The notes: generated by a model not told the origin, from the letters alone. A DNA stretch of 64,000 nucleotides from Microvirga terrae (GCF_013307435.2 NZ_CP102846.1:372001-436000), one strand, 5' to 3'; positions 1 through 9,730 are shown, numbered from the stretch's first letter. Made by a program: numbers and translations.

Positions 1-1432
1 GATCTCGCGCTGTGGGAGCCTGCACGCGAGTCGCGGTGGCAGCGAGCAGCCGGACCGAACCGCGCAGAACCGCACCGGGCACCGCGGCCTTGCGGCCTGT
101 CGCACGCCGCTCGTGATGGCGCTGGGAGCCGAACAGCTGTTCGAGACCGTTGTTGGTGCGCGGCAGGTCCGGCATCCATAAGTGTGGAACAAGCCAGGCC
201 GATAGCTGCGCGTCACCTTCTGGAAATGATCGAAGGCCCCGGCCAGCGTCCCGGCCTTGGCCCGATGCCGCTGCATCGCACCCACCACCCCATTCACCCG
301 CCGCCGCACCATCGCGGCGCTCTCCTCGTGCGGGTTGCCAAGCCAATGCGCCACGGCGTGCACGAACCGGTAGGCGTATTCCACATCTGGCCATAGCGAG
401 GCGGTGCGCTCCAGCGCGCTAACGATCATCTGGTGCAGCCGCGTGAGCGCCGGTGCGAGCCCCCTTTTGCGGCACCCGATCCAGGCTGCCGGCCACCGTC
501 TCGAGCCGTTGCTTCAGTTTGAGACCCGAGGCGGCGAGCGGCGCCCGCCCGTTATCGGTGATCGCGCTGCGCACGGCCGCGCAACAGCCTTGCACGATGG
601 CGGCTTCGGGATCATCCCGCTCCTCCACGGCCCGTTCGATCCCGCGGATGCCGCGCACCTGCTTCTTGAGCTCCTTCTTGGAATGCCGGTCGGCCTCAAA
701 GATCGGATGCGCCGCCTCGCGCAGGAAGTGGAACTGACACAGCTGATGCGGCACGCCCGGCAGTACCTGGGCGACCGCCTGGCGAAGGGAGGTCTGACCG
801 TCGCTGATCACGCCCACGGCCGGCACGCCCACCGCGTCCACGGCCTCGCGCAGCAGCCCCGCCAGATCCTGGGCCCGGCCGGAGAGCAGGCTGCGGGCCA
901 GCACGATGATGCCGGACAGACACTCGCGGATCACCCACAGCACCTCATGGCCGACATCCGGCTGCACGCCGTCCAGGGCCAGAATGACCCGCCCCTGCTG
1001 GGCCAGGAGCCTCTGCAAGGGGCGCCGCTCCATCAGCCGGGTGGCGAGCAGCTCATCATAGCGGTCGAGCAGGTTGGTGACGCTGCGCTCGGCAATGGCG
1101 ACGCCGCGGGCGGTGAGCCCCGCATGGATCTCGGGCACGCTGCGATGCTCGCGGTGGCGCAAGGCCCCGACGAGGGCGATGATGTCCAGGCCGAACTCGT
1201 GCTGGGGCAAGGCCAGCGCACCCTGGGCCTCGCGCCGGTACGGCTTGTGGAAGCGGGGGCAGCCAATGATCTCGCACCAGCGGATCTTGAGACGCAGTCG
1301 GATCGAGCCGGTCAGCGTCACAAGGGTGCGGTGGTTCTCGTAACGGATGCGCATTGGGGCTGGGCAGAGCCGACAGGCAGGCCGCAGCACCCGCTTGCGC
1401 TCCGGCGGCTGGCGCCCTGAGAGTCTGGTCAT
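1..1432 (-). pseudogene. Broken DDE transposase (ISNCY/IS256-like), runs off window start
   Basis: Reading leftward from 1432, a transposase of roughly 470 residues can be pieced together, but it is broken twice. The first 337 codons hold a DDE-type core: an Asp in ALDGVQP, a second Asp in VISDGQ and a following CQFHFLREA block, as in the MULE/IS256 superfamily. Near 460-470 the reading changes frame and continues as LAPALTRLHQMIVSALERT. Near 178 it changes again into PRTNNGLEQLFGSQRHHER, the conserved C-terminal block of this type, and leaves the window at base 1. Mobilisation function is therefore lost. Assignment to ISNCY rather than another MULE-type family is a guess; that it is a transposase is firm. 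Confidence 0.75.
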
Positions 1433-1483
1433 CCCGCACCTCCCGTCAGGTACAGAAGACCCCCACCAAACTCTACCAGACAG

Positions 1484-1880
1484 TCAGGTTTGCCGTCCTA
1501 GTCTTTTTGAAGCTGTAGCCCTGGCGGATGAACCACTAGGAGATCGAAGCGGGCGTGACCTTGGTGCCCAAGGCCAGCAGTTCTGCCGCCAGTTGGGCAT
1601 GGTGATGTCGCCCTTGTCAGCCACACGCTGGAGCAGGAACTCGCGATGCGGGTCGAGCTTGGAGGAGCGCCAGCCGCCCTCCGGCTTGGGCGCCAGGCTG
1701 CCGGTGGCCCGGTACGTCGCCATGAGCCGAACCACGAAGGCGACGGACACCTCAAATGCCAGGCTGCCCAATGACAGGAATGCCCGGCCCTGACAAAGCG
1801 CGCCACCCGGCGGCGCAGGTCCAGTGATCAGGACTTGGTCATTGCTCATCGCCTTCAAAGAGGAGAGAGACAAGTGAATC
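1484..1880 (-). pseudogene. IS630-type transposase N-terminal remnant
   Basis: The minus strand encodes VSVAFVVRLMATYRATGSL followed by APKPEGGWRSSKLDPHREF, which is the helix-turn-helix N-terminus typical of IS630-family transposases. The sequence upstream of VSVAF is scrambled. After GDITMP the protein shifts frame: LAAELLALGTKVTPASIS is readable in the next frame. It stops near 1500 where the neighbouring transposon remnant begins, and no catalytic DDE part is left. It is a truncated, frameshifted fragment, probably cut by insertion of the element to its left. Confidence 0.65.
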
Positions 1881-1961
1881 ACGAAGCCGCCACGCCGGAT
1901 CGACTACGATTCAGTCAGAACCGACGTAGCTTTAGATCTTTTCCGGCAAGGAGATGTCATT

Positions 1962-2099
1962 ATGACCAAGAAGGTCATTCTCGTCACCGGTGTGTCGAGT
2001 GACTTCGACCGGCTGACTGCAGAAGCACTCGCATGTTCAGGCCACACAGTGTACGCTTCGATGCGCGACACTGAAGAACGAAATGCCCCACAGGTGTAA
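1962..2099 (+). pseudogene. Short-chain dehydrogenase/reductase N-terminal stub
   Basis: A 45-codon reading frame starts MTKKVILVTGVSSDFDRLTAE, preceded by AAGGAG at 1948-1953. It matches the first beta-alpha-beta unit of the SDR Rossmann fold, but only the N-terminal sixth of a normal (about 250-residue) SDR is left before TAA at 2097. The NAD(P)-binding motif, normally TGxSSGxG, reads TGVSSDFD, so two glycines are replaced by aspartate. The fragment cannot be a functional enzyme. The ribosome-binding site is intact, so a short peptide could still be made. Confidence 0.6.
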
Positions 2100-2223
2100 G
2101 CGACCGCTCGCTTCACTAATTTCGCCTCCCGGCCGGAGCGTTCGCGGCCGACGCTTAGCCACAGTATAGGGCCGCGCTTTTTGGACCTATGATCCAGCAC
2201 GGCATTTCTCGGCGCAGCGACGG

Positions 2224-4110
2224 TCAGGTGGTGTTCGCCTGATCCCCTGTCCGGCTTCGCCAAAGTCGGACTGCAATCGTGCCAGAACGGCCGCGAATCG
2301 ATGCCTCAAATTTGCCGCTCAACAGGCCGGACTCGAGGGCTGAGCAACCTGCTCTGGCCGCACGGAGAAGATCCTCGCTCAAAGCAACCTCTGCACGATG
2401 GGTAGCTGCGACTTCCATCAGGCGGCTCGCCACATTGACCGTGTCACCTATCGCTGTAATGTGTTGATGATGATCAGTTCCCAAGCGAGACGCAATGATC
2501 GTGCCGTAATGAGCTCCAATCTTGAAGCCGAGGCGCGATCGAATAGGTGCCGGCAATGAGCTGAGCCAAGTCTGTGTACGCGAGCTGAGGCCGACGCAAG
2601 TCACTATCGCATGACAGGCATCGTCGGAGCTTGGTTCCGGAATCCCGAAGATGACCATTGCGCCGTCGCCCATGAAGTTACCGACTACCCCGTGACGTTG
2701 AGCAGCCTCATCACCAACAAGCGTGTGAAAGCCTCTGATGATCTCCCGCGTCTGATCTGGACCGATTATTTCGCTTAATCCTGTAAAGCCTGATAAGTCA
2801 ATGAAGATCAGGGCAGCCCCTTGTCGAACGGGCTGGGCAAGAAAAGTCGGATCACGCCTCAGTTTCTCAACCAGACTTGGGGACTGAAAGTTTCGTAACG
2901 TGCTGCTCTCCTCGGCAAGCTCCTCCGCCCGCTTGCGATCGAGCCAGAGCCGCGTTCCACCGAACAGGATTACTGGTGGTGTGGCGGCGGCCAGTGGCAG
3001 CGCTGCACTGAGCCAGATACCGTATGCAAAGGTCACTGCCGTCAGTCCGACCCAAAGCAGGGCGGCACCTGTGATGGCGACAAAGCCCCAGATGCTGCGA
3101 TGCCATGACAAGAGAAGCACCAGAAGCACAGGCAAAGCAACTGCCACACCACCATCGACGAGCCGCACGCGCCAATCGCGGATCAGTTCGTCTCCTTCAA
3201 TCAAATGTGCGATCGCGGTTGCCATGACTTCGACTCCGGGCAGCACGGAATCGAATGGTGTTGGGAAAAAGTCTCCGCCTCCAGTGACCGTCGCGCCGAT
3301 GACGACCACCTTGTTGCGAATGGCAGTTGCGTTAAGTCTCCCCTTGATAATCTCACTCGCACTAAATGTGCGGATAGAGCCCCGCGGCCCATAGAAGCGA
3401 AGAGGTAGCGAGTACCCCAGATCGGCACTGATGGTCTGAGGACCGACATCAATTTGGCTCCGGCCGATGATAGGATCGTGGCGTGCCACAATAGCAGCTG
3501 CCCGGAGAGGGAATGATGGAACAAGCCGGTCACCGGACCGAATCAAGAGAGGAACGTGACGTGGGACGCCCGATGGATCCGTGGAGAGGTTGACAGCACC
3601 TATAGCCGCAGCCTCTCTGAGAGATTTGATAGGTAGCAATATACTGCGCGCGGATGGTACCCTATCAAGTTCACTGCCGGAGCTTCCAAGTAAGGTTTGA
3701 GCCGAGCCATCGAAAGTGGCTGCCGCGGCAAGGACGCTTGGTATTTTGCTGACCGCTGTTGCCAAGGCTTGATCCGCCTTCGCTTGTCCAGGGTCGAGGA
3801 AGAGAAGATCGAGCGCGACCATCTTCGCCCCCATCCTGCCTACGGCGTCAATCAGCCGAGCAACCTTAATGCGTGAGAGCGGGTAGGAGCCGGCTGTCTG
3901 CACCGTCTCATCATCAATGGCGATGATCGCAATCGAGTCCGGAGCCGGCCGTGGGCCTTGCAGTAGAAAGCGTAGGTCCGTGAGTGGTGCTTCAATACGA
4001 TCAAGAAGGCCGATGCCGCCGCGCCAATGAGACCAGGCGAGGCTAGCACCCCAGAGACCTGCAAGCAGGACGGCAATCACAGTTATACGAGGCCGACTGC
4101 GACGCTTCAC
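2224..4110 (-). CDS. CHASE2-domain class III adenylate/guanylate cyclase
   Basis: Predicted membrane sensor that makes a cyclic nucleotide. An N-terminal membrane helix is followed by an extracytoplasmic CHASE2 domain (motifs APDSIAIIAIDDETVQ and GAKMVALDLLF), further hydrophobic helices at roughly residues 320-390, and a C-terminal class III cyclase domain. The cyclase domain keeps FIDLSGF and MGDGAMVIFG (metal-binding aspartates) and GDTVNVASRLME (Asn/Arg transition-state pair). I chose the GTG at 4110, giving about 628 residues, because it overlaps the upstream FecR-like stop as GTGA. An ATG at 4164 in the same frame would overlap that gene by 58 bases. CHASE2 cyclases with a FecR-domain partner are a recurrent pairing. 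Substrate (ATP or GTP) was not deduced. Confidence 0.9.
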   Translation of the reverse strand: MKRRSRPRITVIAVLLAGLWGASLAWSHWRGGIGLLDRIEAPLTDLRFLLQGPRPAPDSIAIIAIDDETVQTAGSYPLSRIKVARLIDAVGRMGAKMVALDLLFLDPGQAKADQALATAVSKIPSVLAAAATFDGSAQTLLGSSGSELDRVPSARSILLPIKSLREAAAIGAVNLSTDPSGVPRHVPLLIRSGDRLVPSFPLRAAAIVARHDPIIGRSQIDVGPQTISADLGYSLPLRFYGPRGSIRTFSASEIIKGRLNATAIRNKVVVIGATVTGGGDFFPTPFDSVLPGVEVMATAIAHLIEGDELIRDWRVRLVDGGVAVALPVLLVLLLSWHRSIWGFVAITGAALLWVGLTAVTFAYGIWLSAALPLAAATPPVILFGGTRLWLDRKRAEELAEESSTLRNFQSPSLVEKLRRDPTFLAQPVRQGAALIFIDLSGFTGLSEIIGPDQTREIIRGFHTLVGDEAAQRHGVVGNFMGDGAMVIFGIPEPSSDDACHAIVTCVGLSSRTQTWLSSLPAPIRSRLGFKIGAHYGTIIASRLGTDHHQHITAIGDTVNVASRLMEVAATHRAEVALSEDLLRAARAGCSALESGLLSGKFEASIRGRSGTIAVRLWRSRTGDQANTT

Positions 4111-4673
4111 TGCAGTTGCCGCCCGAAGCGGGCGAGCAGAGCGTTCGCCCGCGCAGTAGGCCACCGCCGAACCGTCAGCGGCGCCGTTCCAGGTTCGACA
4201 TCGACGCCTTCCCCCGGCATCAGGGTCACACCCCTTTGGGTGTTCGATCTGTGGACACCAACACGACCGCGCAGCACGAAGACCGATGTCTTACTCCCTA
4301 CAACCTCGACAGCCCACTGGGTACCGCGCACGGCAGCGATCGCTTGCGGAGTCCGGACCTGGAAGTGGCGTGCGCTGGAGCGGGGCTCTACGTTAACCAG
4401 GACCGCACGGGTCTGAAGATTCACTACATCCGGCTCCCCATCTCGGTCGCTGTCCTCAAGCGTGTAATCGGCACCATTCTCAGCCTCAAGGCTAAGGCCG
4501 TTCCGACAGAGAAGCACCTGCCTGGATGGGGCGCTGGCAGGATGTAAGATACATCCTGCTCCCTGGGCCAAAGCTGCGTCTGCCGTGAAAAGTCCGGCGA
4601 GCGCCGCCACGAGGATCGGAACAACTAACCTGACATGGCGGCAATCCTGCCAATCAGACCATCGGCAAATCAT
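4107..4673 (-). CDS. FecR-domain periplasmic protein
   Basis: Secreted protein of 188 residues. A hydrophobic signal segment (VVPILVAALAGLFTADAALA) ends in a plausible AxA cleavage site near residue 36. The FecR domain follows: FQVRTPQAIAAVRGTQWAVEV, then SVFVLRGRVGVHR and VTLMPGEGVDV. In such pairs the FecR-like protein is thought to be an extracytoplasmic partner of the CHASE2 sensor. Here it is the first gene of a two-gene operon and its TGA overlaps the cyclase GTG by the GTGA arrangement. Four cysteines or fewer are present and no TonB or sigma-factor genes lie nearby, so a role in iron signalling is not supported. Confidence 0.88.
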   Translation of the reverse strand: MICRWSDWQDCRHVRLVVPILVAALAGLFTADAALAQGAGCILHPASAPSRQVLLCRNGLSLEAENGADYTLEDSDRDGEPDVVNLQTRAVLVNVEPRSSARHFQVRTPQAIAAVRGTQWAVEVVGSKTSVFVLRGRVGVHRSNTQRGVTLMPGEGVDVEPGTAPLTVRRWPTARANALLARFGRQLQ

Positions 4674-5819
4674 GACCAGTGCTCCCTACCCTTTGCAGGC
4701 AATTGCATCATAGCGGTCCACGATGACAAGCTATATGGGTCTGTGGGAAAGGACGTATAGCCGTCGCCAGCGCGGATTGATCCGAGACATGTTTGTGGCG
4801 ACCGTCGGAAGCAAGCCCATCGAGAGCACTCATGCCGAGCAGTTTGACCGAAACCGATTTCCATCGTCTGTCCCTGAAAAAGAGGCAAAGACTATCCGCC
4901 TGCTCAGGAGGAGTGATGTGCGTGCGAGCACACGAGAAAATCCGAGGAGGAGAGTAGGGCTTCGCGAGGGACGTGCGACCAGAATCCGCGCTTAGAATGG
5001 CGCGGATTCCCAACTATTTGACCTGCCAGCCGGGCGTTACCAAGCAGGCAGGCCGCGTTGTGGCGCCTGGCAGGATTTGTCACACATTGGCGTGTTGTTG
5101 TCCTGATCCGGCGGTCCGTAAACATTGCTAGTGCAAGCCGCAATGACCATAAAGAGCACCAAGGACGCGACCGCGTTCCGCTCCTCGGTCGGAGTGTGCC
5201 TGCTGATGGGCCTCAGGATGGCCGTACCAGATAAGCTCACTCAGGTGACTGGTGCTGGACAACCTGTCCACACGTCACGGATGCCTGACCTCCGCAATCC
5301 TGTGGTGCCCGGTCTGTCCAACCCACTGCTGTGGAAGTGTCTGACACGCCGTCTCCTGGCCCGCTGCAATCAATACCTCTCCTCGCCTCATCTCGAATTC
5401 GGCGTCAGGGTCGGCTGTTTCCTCCACGACTGCAGATCACCAGAATATCGAAAGTTCCTCAGACCGCGACGCCCATGAAAGATGCACCGCTCCCAAAGCG
5501 CTAACATGGAGGCATCAACGCTCGGGTTTCGTGACAGCAGGATCAGCTTCACCAAGTTCACCAAGATGCCGCGAGAGGCGATGACTGCCACCGCCATTGC
5601 GGAAGGGAAAGCCCTTGTTACCAGAACCGGCTCGGGACCCGCACGTTAGCTCGGCATCTCCGTTGCGCGTTTGTGTGGCGGGACTCGGCGCCACTGAGTG
5701 CCGGCCGTGAGATGCGCTCGCGTACGTCCGAGCATCGCATCGCCGCGAATGAGGTTTCAAATCGAGCCAGCCGCGGCATGATCGTACCCGGTGGCCGAGG
5801 AGCAAACGACAAGAGGTCC
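4674..5819. other. 1.1 kb region without a convincing gene
   Basis: No recognisable family is encoded on either strand. Two weak possibilities exist. On the minus strand 5037-5240, a 67-codon frame contains a lipobox-like VIAAC after a short hydrophobic run, but it lacks a good ribosome-binding site. On the plus strand 5506-5649, a 47-codon frame starts MEASTLGFRDS, also without one. The short stop-free frames are what chance gives at this base composition. It may be decayed sequence. Confidence 0.4.
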
Positions 5820-6302
5820 ATGAGCATCGCATTCATCCATTCCAGGGGGGCGGAGCCGCCGATCAGGATCCCGGCAATCGGGCTCGATCTCTACGTCCGC
5901 ATGCCCGGCTCGGCGAGCGGTGACGCCTTCACCATCATCGAGACGACCAATGCGCCCGGAGCTGGCCCGCCGCGGCATCGGCATCGCGAAGCGGAGATCT
6001 TCCGCGTCCTCGAAGGGCGCTACCTCTACGAGGTCGAGGGCCGCCGCTTCTATGCCGAGGAAGGCGATGTGGTGAGCATCCCGGGCGGCGCCGAGCATGG
6101 CTTTGTCAACGTGACCGATAAGCCCGCCCGCCAATACATCCTGATCACGCCGGCCCTGGATGCTGCTGCCTTCTTCACCGAGCTTGCCGGCGTCATGAAG
6201 GAGGGTGTGCCGGACCGCTTGGTCCTCAACGCCTTCGGCGCCCGGTGGCAGGTGGAGTTCCTCGGACCGCCGGTGAGCCGCACCGAAACCCCGACGGGCT
6301 GA
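5820..6302 (+). CDS. Cupin-domain protein
   Basis: Small single-domain beta-barrel protein of 160 residues. Cupin motif 1 is visible as PPRHRHREAEIFRVLEG, with the two histidines and the glutamate that usually bind a metal; motif 2 lies around PGGAEHGFVNV. The ATG at 5820 is preferred because AAGAGG lies just before it and homology-like sequence begins there; the frame is open upstream to 5673 but that extension is low-complexity. It is isolated, with no operon partner. Reaction and substrate cannot be told from the sequence; cupins of this type range from dioxygenases to sugar-binding proteins. Confidence 0.8.
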   Translation: MSIAFIHSRGAEPPIRIPAIGLDLYVRMPGSASGDAFTIIETTNAPGAGPPRHRHREAEIFRVLEGRYLYEVEGRRFYAEEGDVVSIPGGAEHGFVNVTDKPARQYILITPALDAAAFFTELAGVMKEGVPDRLVLNAFGARWQVEFLGPPVSRTETPTG

Positions 6303-6460
6303 GGCGCAGCACGCCATCGGCAACAGAACCTGCACTGACCAGAACGGCTCCTGGCCGAGCAACCGAGACCGCAATGACAGATGCAATGCACCATCTGCCT
6401 GAAGGATCCCTGCCTATCCATGGCCAGAAGCCACACCGGATGCCCCATTGGTGCTGGGTG

Positions 6461-6906
6461 GTCGTGAGCGGGATCAGTATCCCGGCGCATTTTGGGAACA
6501 GCAACGGATCCTCTCTGGCGAGGGCAAAGCAATGCGCATTCTAGTGGCTGAAGATGACCCGCTTGTTCTCCTGAGTGCCGCAGAGCATCTGCGCGACGAA
6601 GGCTTTGAGGTCATAGAAGCGCCCACTGGTGAGCAGGCACTGGCATTGTTCCCCCGCAACCTTCCCATTCATGTGCTCCTCACAGACATCAGGATGCCTG
6701 GAAGAGTCGATGGATGGGAATTGGCGAGGCGCATTCGGGACCAAGATCCAGATGTGGCCGTGATCTACGTGACCGGCTACTCGGATCTTCCGGCCTCGCC
6801 GGTGAGTGGGAGTTTGTTCTTCAACAAGCCCTATCGGATGGAGCGAATTGTAGAGGCTATCCACGCTCTGCATGAACATCCCAAGATAAGTGCGGGATCA
6901 CCGAGA
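6461..6906 (+). repeat. 446-bp direct repeat, copy 1
   Basis: This segment recurs at 18745-19190 with a constant offset of 12284 bases. Both boundaries are sharp: the base before and the bases after differ between the copies. I found no mismatch, and the translations on both strands are identical. It contains the upstream region and almost all of a receiver-domain gene, and no transposase. Confidence 0.9.
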
Positions 6907-6918
6907 GGCGCGGATTAG
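6532..6918 (+). CDS. Stand-alone response-regulator receiver protein (copy 1)
   Basis: A CheY-like single receiver domain of about 128 residues. The acidic pocket is in VAEDDPLVLL, the phosphoacceptor Asp is in LLTDIRMPG, the conserved Thr is in IYVTGYS and the conserved Lys is in FFNKPYRMERI. There is no output domain, so it would act by protein-protein contact or phosphotransfer. The ATG at 6532 is chosen because the receiver fold starts there, with GGCGAGGGC upstream. A histidine-kinase remnant lies 1.3 kb away on the opposite strand, so no intact partner is seen here. Its last codons differ from copy 2 because the repeat ends three to four codons before the stop. Confidence 0.88.
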   Translation: MRILVAEDDPLVLLSAAEHLRDEGFEVIEAPTGEQALALFPRNLPIHVLLTDIRMPGRVDGWELARRIRDQDPDVAVIYVTGYSDLPASPVSGSLFFNKPYRMERIVEAIHALHEHPKISAGSPRGAD

Positions 6919-6963
6919 CCTGCGGGAGCGTGACAGTCGCTGCCCGGAGGCGAGAGACTGCCG

Positions 6964-7194
6964 ATGCGCTGTTTCGTCCATCTTGTGAATGGCGCCGAGA
7001 TTATCCCCAATGACCCGGGGCTCGAAGCGTCGGACGTAGTCACGTCCGAGGAAATGGCCCTGCAGGCTATCGAGGATATCCGGAACGAGGGGCTTGAACT
7101 CGGCGGATCGTGGCGCGGGTGGCGGCTCGATATCGTGGATGCCTCCGGTCATATTCTCCTGTCGACTGTGAGATTCATCACAGCCGGCCAATGA
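6964..7194 (+). CDS. DUF6894 family protein
   Basis: A 76-residue protein beginning MRCFVHLVNGAEIIPNDPG and containing EASDVVTSEEMALQAIEDIR, the pattern of DUF6894 proteins that are numerous in Methylobacterium and Bradyrhizobium relatives. GGAGGCGAGAG precedes the start at a suitable distance. The predicted fold is small alpha/beta and soluble. Function is unknown. It lies 45 bases after the receiver gene in the same direction and could be co-transcribed. Confidence 0.75.
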   Translation: MRCFVHLVNGAEIIPNDPGLEASDVVTSEEMALQAIEDIRNEGLELGGSWRGWRLDIVDASGHILLSTVRFITAGQ

Positions 7195-7303
7195 ACTTTG
7201 GGTAAACGGAAAAATTACAGTCCCCGCACAGACGGAGATATGACCTACTCCCGCGAAACCACCGCCATCTCAGGGCTTGTCAGGGTATGTATGGTCGCCT
7301 GTC

Positions 7304-7561
7304 TCAGGGACATTGTGCGTTCGGGCTGTAGTGCCTGATGATATCCTGAGAAATGCAATGAGCGTGCTTTTGCATTCCAACAAGACCCTGGACAATCTTC
7401 TGCTTCAGAGGTTCTGCGGTCTCTGAAGCAATGACACAATGTGCAATATCAGTGAGCTCGCAAACGAGGTCATTGAGCCGTTGGGTCGCTGCAAGCACAT
7501 AGGTGTCATCGTGCGTGACCCGCAATACGCGATGCGCTGACAATTGTACCAGGTTCGACAT
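7304..7561 (-). CDS. Small hypothetical protein
   Basis: An 85-residue frame beginning MSNLVQLSAHRVLRVTHDDT with GGAG seven bases before the ATG. It looks mostly helical and contains three cysteines and several histidines but no motif I recognise. There is no signal peptide or membrane segment. It is divergent from nothing nearby and is probably a stand-alone gene. The good ribosome-binding site and regular codon use are the only support. Confidence 0.5.
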   Translation of the reverse strand: MSNLVQLSAHRVLRVTHDDTYVLAATQRLNDLVCELTDIAHCVIASETAEPLKQKIVQGLVGMQKHAHCISQDIIRHYSPNAQCP

Positions 7562-8208
7562 TCACCGCTCCAGGATCTTGGCATCAGCCAAAAGGATGCT
7601 CGCCGGAGTATAGGAAATAACTCCAGTGGCTTGCTCAAGGCTGTTGTTCTACCTGTCCTGAGTGTCACGGTCCCGAACTTGCCGACCAAGCCCGTCAGCA
7701 CCTGGTCTGCGGCACAGCACCAGATTTCTAAAGCGATAGTGTCCGTTTACCCCTCAGTAGAATTGCCTTCGCAGCGCCATGAAGGAATATCTGGGCATAC
7801 AGGGGGTAGCTCAACGCCAGAGCGCCGGGAGGCCGTTCCCAGAGATGCAGCGTCCAAATCCTGCCTCCCTGCCCACAGACCTCAACCCTCACTTCACCTG
7901 AACTGCACCAGGGTTCCGCGTCCTTTCGCAAGGAGGAGCTTGCGTGGTGGCGCCCGAGAGCATTGAGATGCTGCTCCAATTCCCGCTCCAGCTGTCTCTC
8001 CGCCTCGGCCTCGCCTCTTCTCTCTGGAATGGCTCCCTGGAACCGTCTGGCGACGCAGGTGGGCGTCCGATTGGCCACAGGTCCCAGAAGTTATCGGCAA
8101 GGTCGTTGTTTACGATGGCCTCAAGCAAGGAGGACTGGGCGCTTCAGGCACGTCCAAACGTTCCGCATAGGTGGGTCGTCGGAGGCGATCGTTACTGCCA
8201 GGCCTAGA
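7562..8208. other. Region without a clear gene (minus-strand debris)
   Basis: The minus strand has overlapping frames at 7728-8078 and 7889-8128 with a helical, charged stretch (ERQLERELEQHLNALGRHHA) but no consistent reading frame, start or family. It follows the kinase remnant at 8209 and may be decayed sequence from the same locus. Confidence 0.35.
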
Positions 8209-8391
8209 TCATGGTACTTGAGGCGTATCCGCACCAATCCAATCCCATGGCGGCAGGGTGAACTGGAGCCTGGCGCCCTGAGGCTCGTTTGGGCTCGCCC
8301 ACAGGCGCCCGCCATGCGCCTCGATGATCGAGCGGCAGATCGACAGCCCCATGCCCATGCATGTCCCGCCGTAAGGATCGGGCACGGCTAG
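8209..8391 (-). pseudogene. Histidine kinase C-terminal remnant (HATPase)
   Basis: The minus strand encodes [20 protein letters not shown], the G2-box region at the end of a sensor-kinase ATP-binding domain, followed by about 25 residues and a stop at 8209. Just upstream the sequence degenerates (VPDPYGGTC instead of the usual TKPxGxGMGL). The dimerisation domain, N and G1 boxes and all sensing parts are missing. It is the 3' end of a lost two-component kinase. Confidence 0.7.
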
Positions 8392-8963
8392 ACGCTCTGT
8401 CTTTGGCTGTCACAGCTCCGGCCTGGATCTTGGTTGTGCAAAACGCTAGCTGGCCGTTCGCTGAATTAACTTTGTGTCTCGCAAGTTCCCGGAGACCGGA
8501 GGCTCGTCAGAGTCCGACGAAAAATGAACAAGTATTTTGTCGTGACTGGATCCGGGTGCGCTTTGATACAATTAAGGTCAGCCCAGAAGAACACAGGGCT
8601 GTGTCACACGTCCGCTCTACCCAGTTCTATGGTCGATCATGTCAGGTGACGATCCAACTTGGATTATCAGTGCCGTAAACTTGAGGCGGCTCCGTGAAGG
8701 AGTTTGCGAGGATGACTTCGGCGGGCGCTTACCGTGTCGATCACTTGCCCTGAACGGTTCATCATCTGCCACGCTGTTGCTATATGGGCTTGGGTATATC
8801 ATCTAGATCTTTGAGAGCCCAGCGCTGCTGAATGTCCCGCGTCTACCTCGACTGAAAGCTTAGTAATGACCCATCATAGGGTTCCGAAAGGAGTACCTCG
8901 TTGGAGCTAAGGCAGTGAATTCCTAAATAGGATAACCTGCCTCTTAAACATAGGGAGACTTGC
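8392..8963. other. Intergenic region, nothing recognised
   Basis: About 570 bases, noticeably more A+T-rich than the surroundings, with no frame supported by a ribosome-binding site or a known motif. The last 60 bases should hold the promoter of the following small gene. Confidence 0.4.
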
Positions 8964-9146
8964 ATGACACAAGAGCAAGTCGAGCGCGTAGCGCGAGCGT
9001 TCTACGAGGTCGAGTTTTCTGCCTCCTGGGATGACGCCGGAGAAGCAATCCAAGATCATTTCAGAGGCCTTGCTCGTACCGCAATCGCCACTCTCAACCG
9101 TCAGATCTGCTGGTATCATCGTTCAGTCATGCGACCAGCCGCATGA
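8964..9146 (+). CDS. Small hypothetical protein
   Basis: A 60-residue frame, MTQEQVERVARAFYEVEFSA onward, with GGGAGA 8-12 bases before the ATG. It is amphipathic and helical (helix around residues 2-15 and LARTAIATLNRQI near the end). It has no signal peptide and no family I can name. Short proteins with the TQEQVERVARA opening are seen in Methylobacteriaceae-type genomes as orphans, from memory and not checked. Confidence 0.55.
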   Translation: MTQEQVERVARAFYEVEFSASWDDAGEAIQDHFRGLARTAIATLNRQICWYHRSVMRPAA

Positions 9147-9267
9147 TAGGCTGCCGAACCTTAATCCACCCTTTGAGGGCTGCCCTCTGTTCCCAGGTTC
9201 AACTTAAAAATAGGATCAGAGAGTATTTGTTGGACCATGCTAGACATGCCTCACCGCGACCGGGGCA

Positions 9268-9450
9268 GTGATGGTTTCCAGACACGATGAAAGGGATATG
9301 GAGTTGGATTATAAGCGGCATCAGTTGGCAGACCGTCTGGCTCGGGAAACCCGAGTTGGCTTGCCCACTCTGGCTGCCATTCTCATCCTCATCATTGTCG
9401 GCACAGCGATAGTCGCTTGTCTCTTAGTCGATACGGCCGGCAGTCCCTGA
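9268..9450 (+). CDS. Small single-pass membrane protein
   Basis: A 60-residue frame with a charged N-terminal half (ELDYKRHQLADRLARETR) and one strong membrane helix (LAAILILIIVGTAIVACLL). The ATG at 9271 or 9301 in the same frame could equally be the start. No family is recognised. The helix and the sharp charge boundary argue for a real protein. Confidence 0.5.
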   Translation: MMVSRHDERDMELDYKRHQLADRLARETRVGLPTLAAILILIIVGTAIVACLLVDTAGSP

Positions 9451-9730
9451 CAGTCCTCAGCAGGCAAAGCCGTCAGCACCCGGTCTGACGGCAAGCACGC
9501 AAACGAGAGTGTGTGATGCCAATCCGCAACAATCCCACAAGCCAATTGTTGGATTGGTAGAAGATGCTCGCTCGACAGCTTGGCCCTGCTAGAGACTAAT
9601 CCATACAGGAGGACAATCGGTGAGGATCCATTAAGCTGCCATCATCGTGGTGCCCAGTTGCTCCCCAAGAGTGACTGAAGCCGAGACATGCCGTTGCGCT
9701 GATCCCGCGCAGGAAGAGGAGAAGCCTATC

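Noticed and set aside
404..1420. Long plus-strand frame of 338 codons
   Set aside because: Antisense shadow of the transposase remnant; the minus strand carries recognisable DDE motifs and the plus translation does not.
5037..5240. Small lipoprotein on the minus strand
   Set aside because: A lipobox-like VIAAC is present but there is no ribosome-binding site, the n-region is too long and the frame is short; kept only as a remark.
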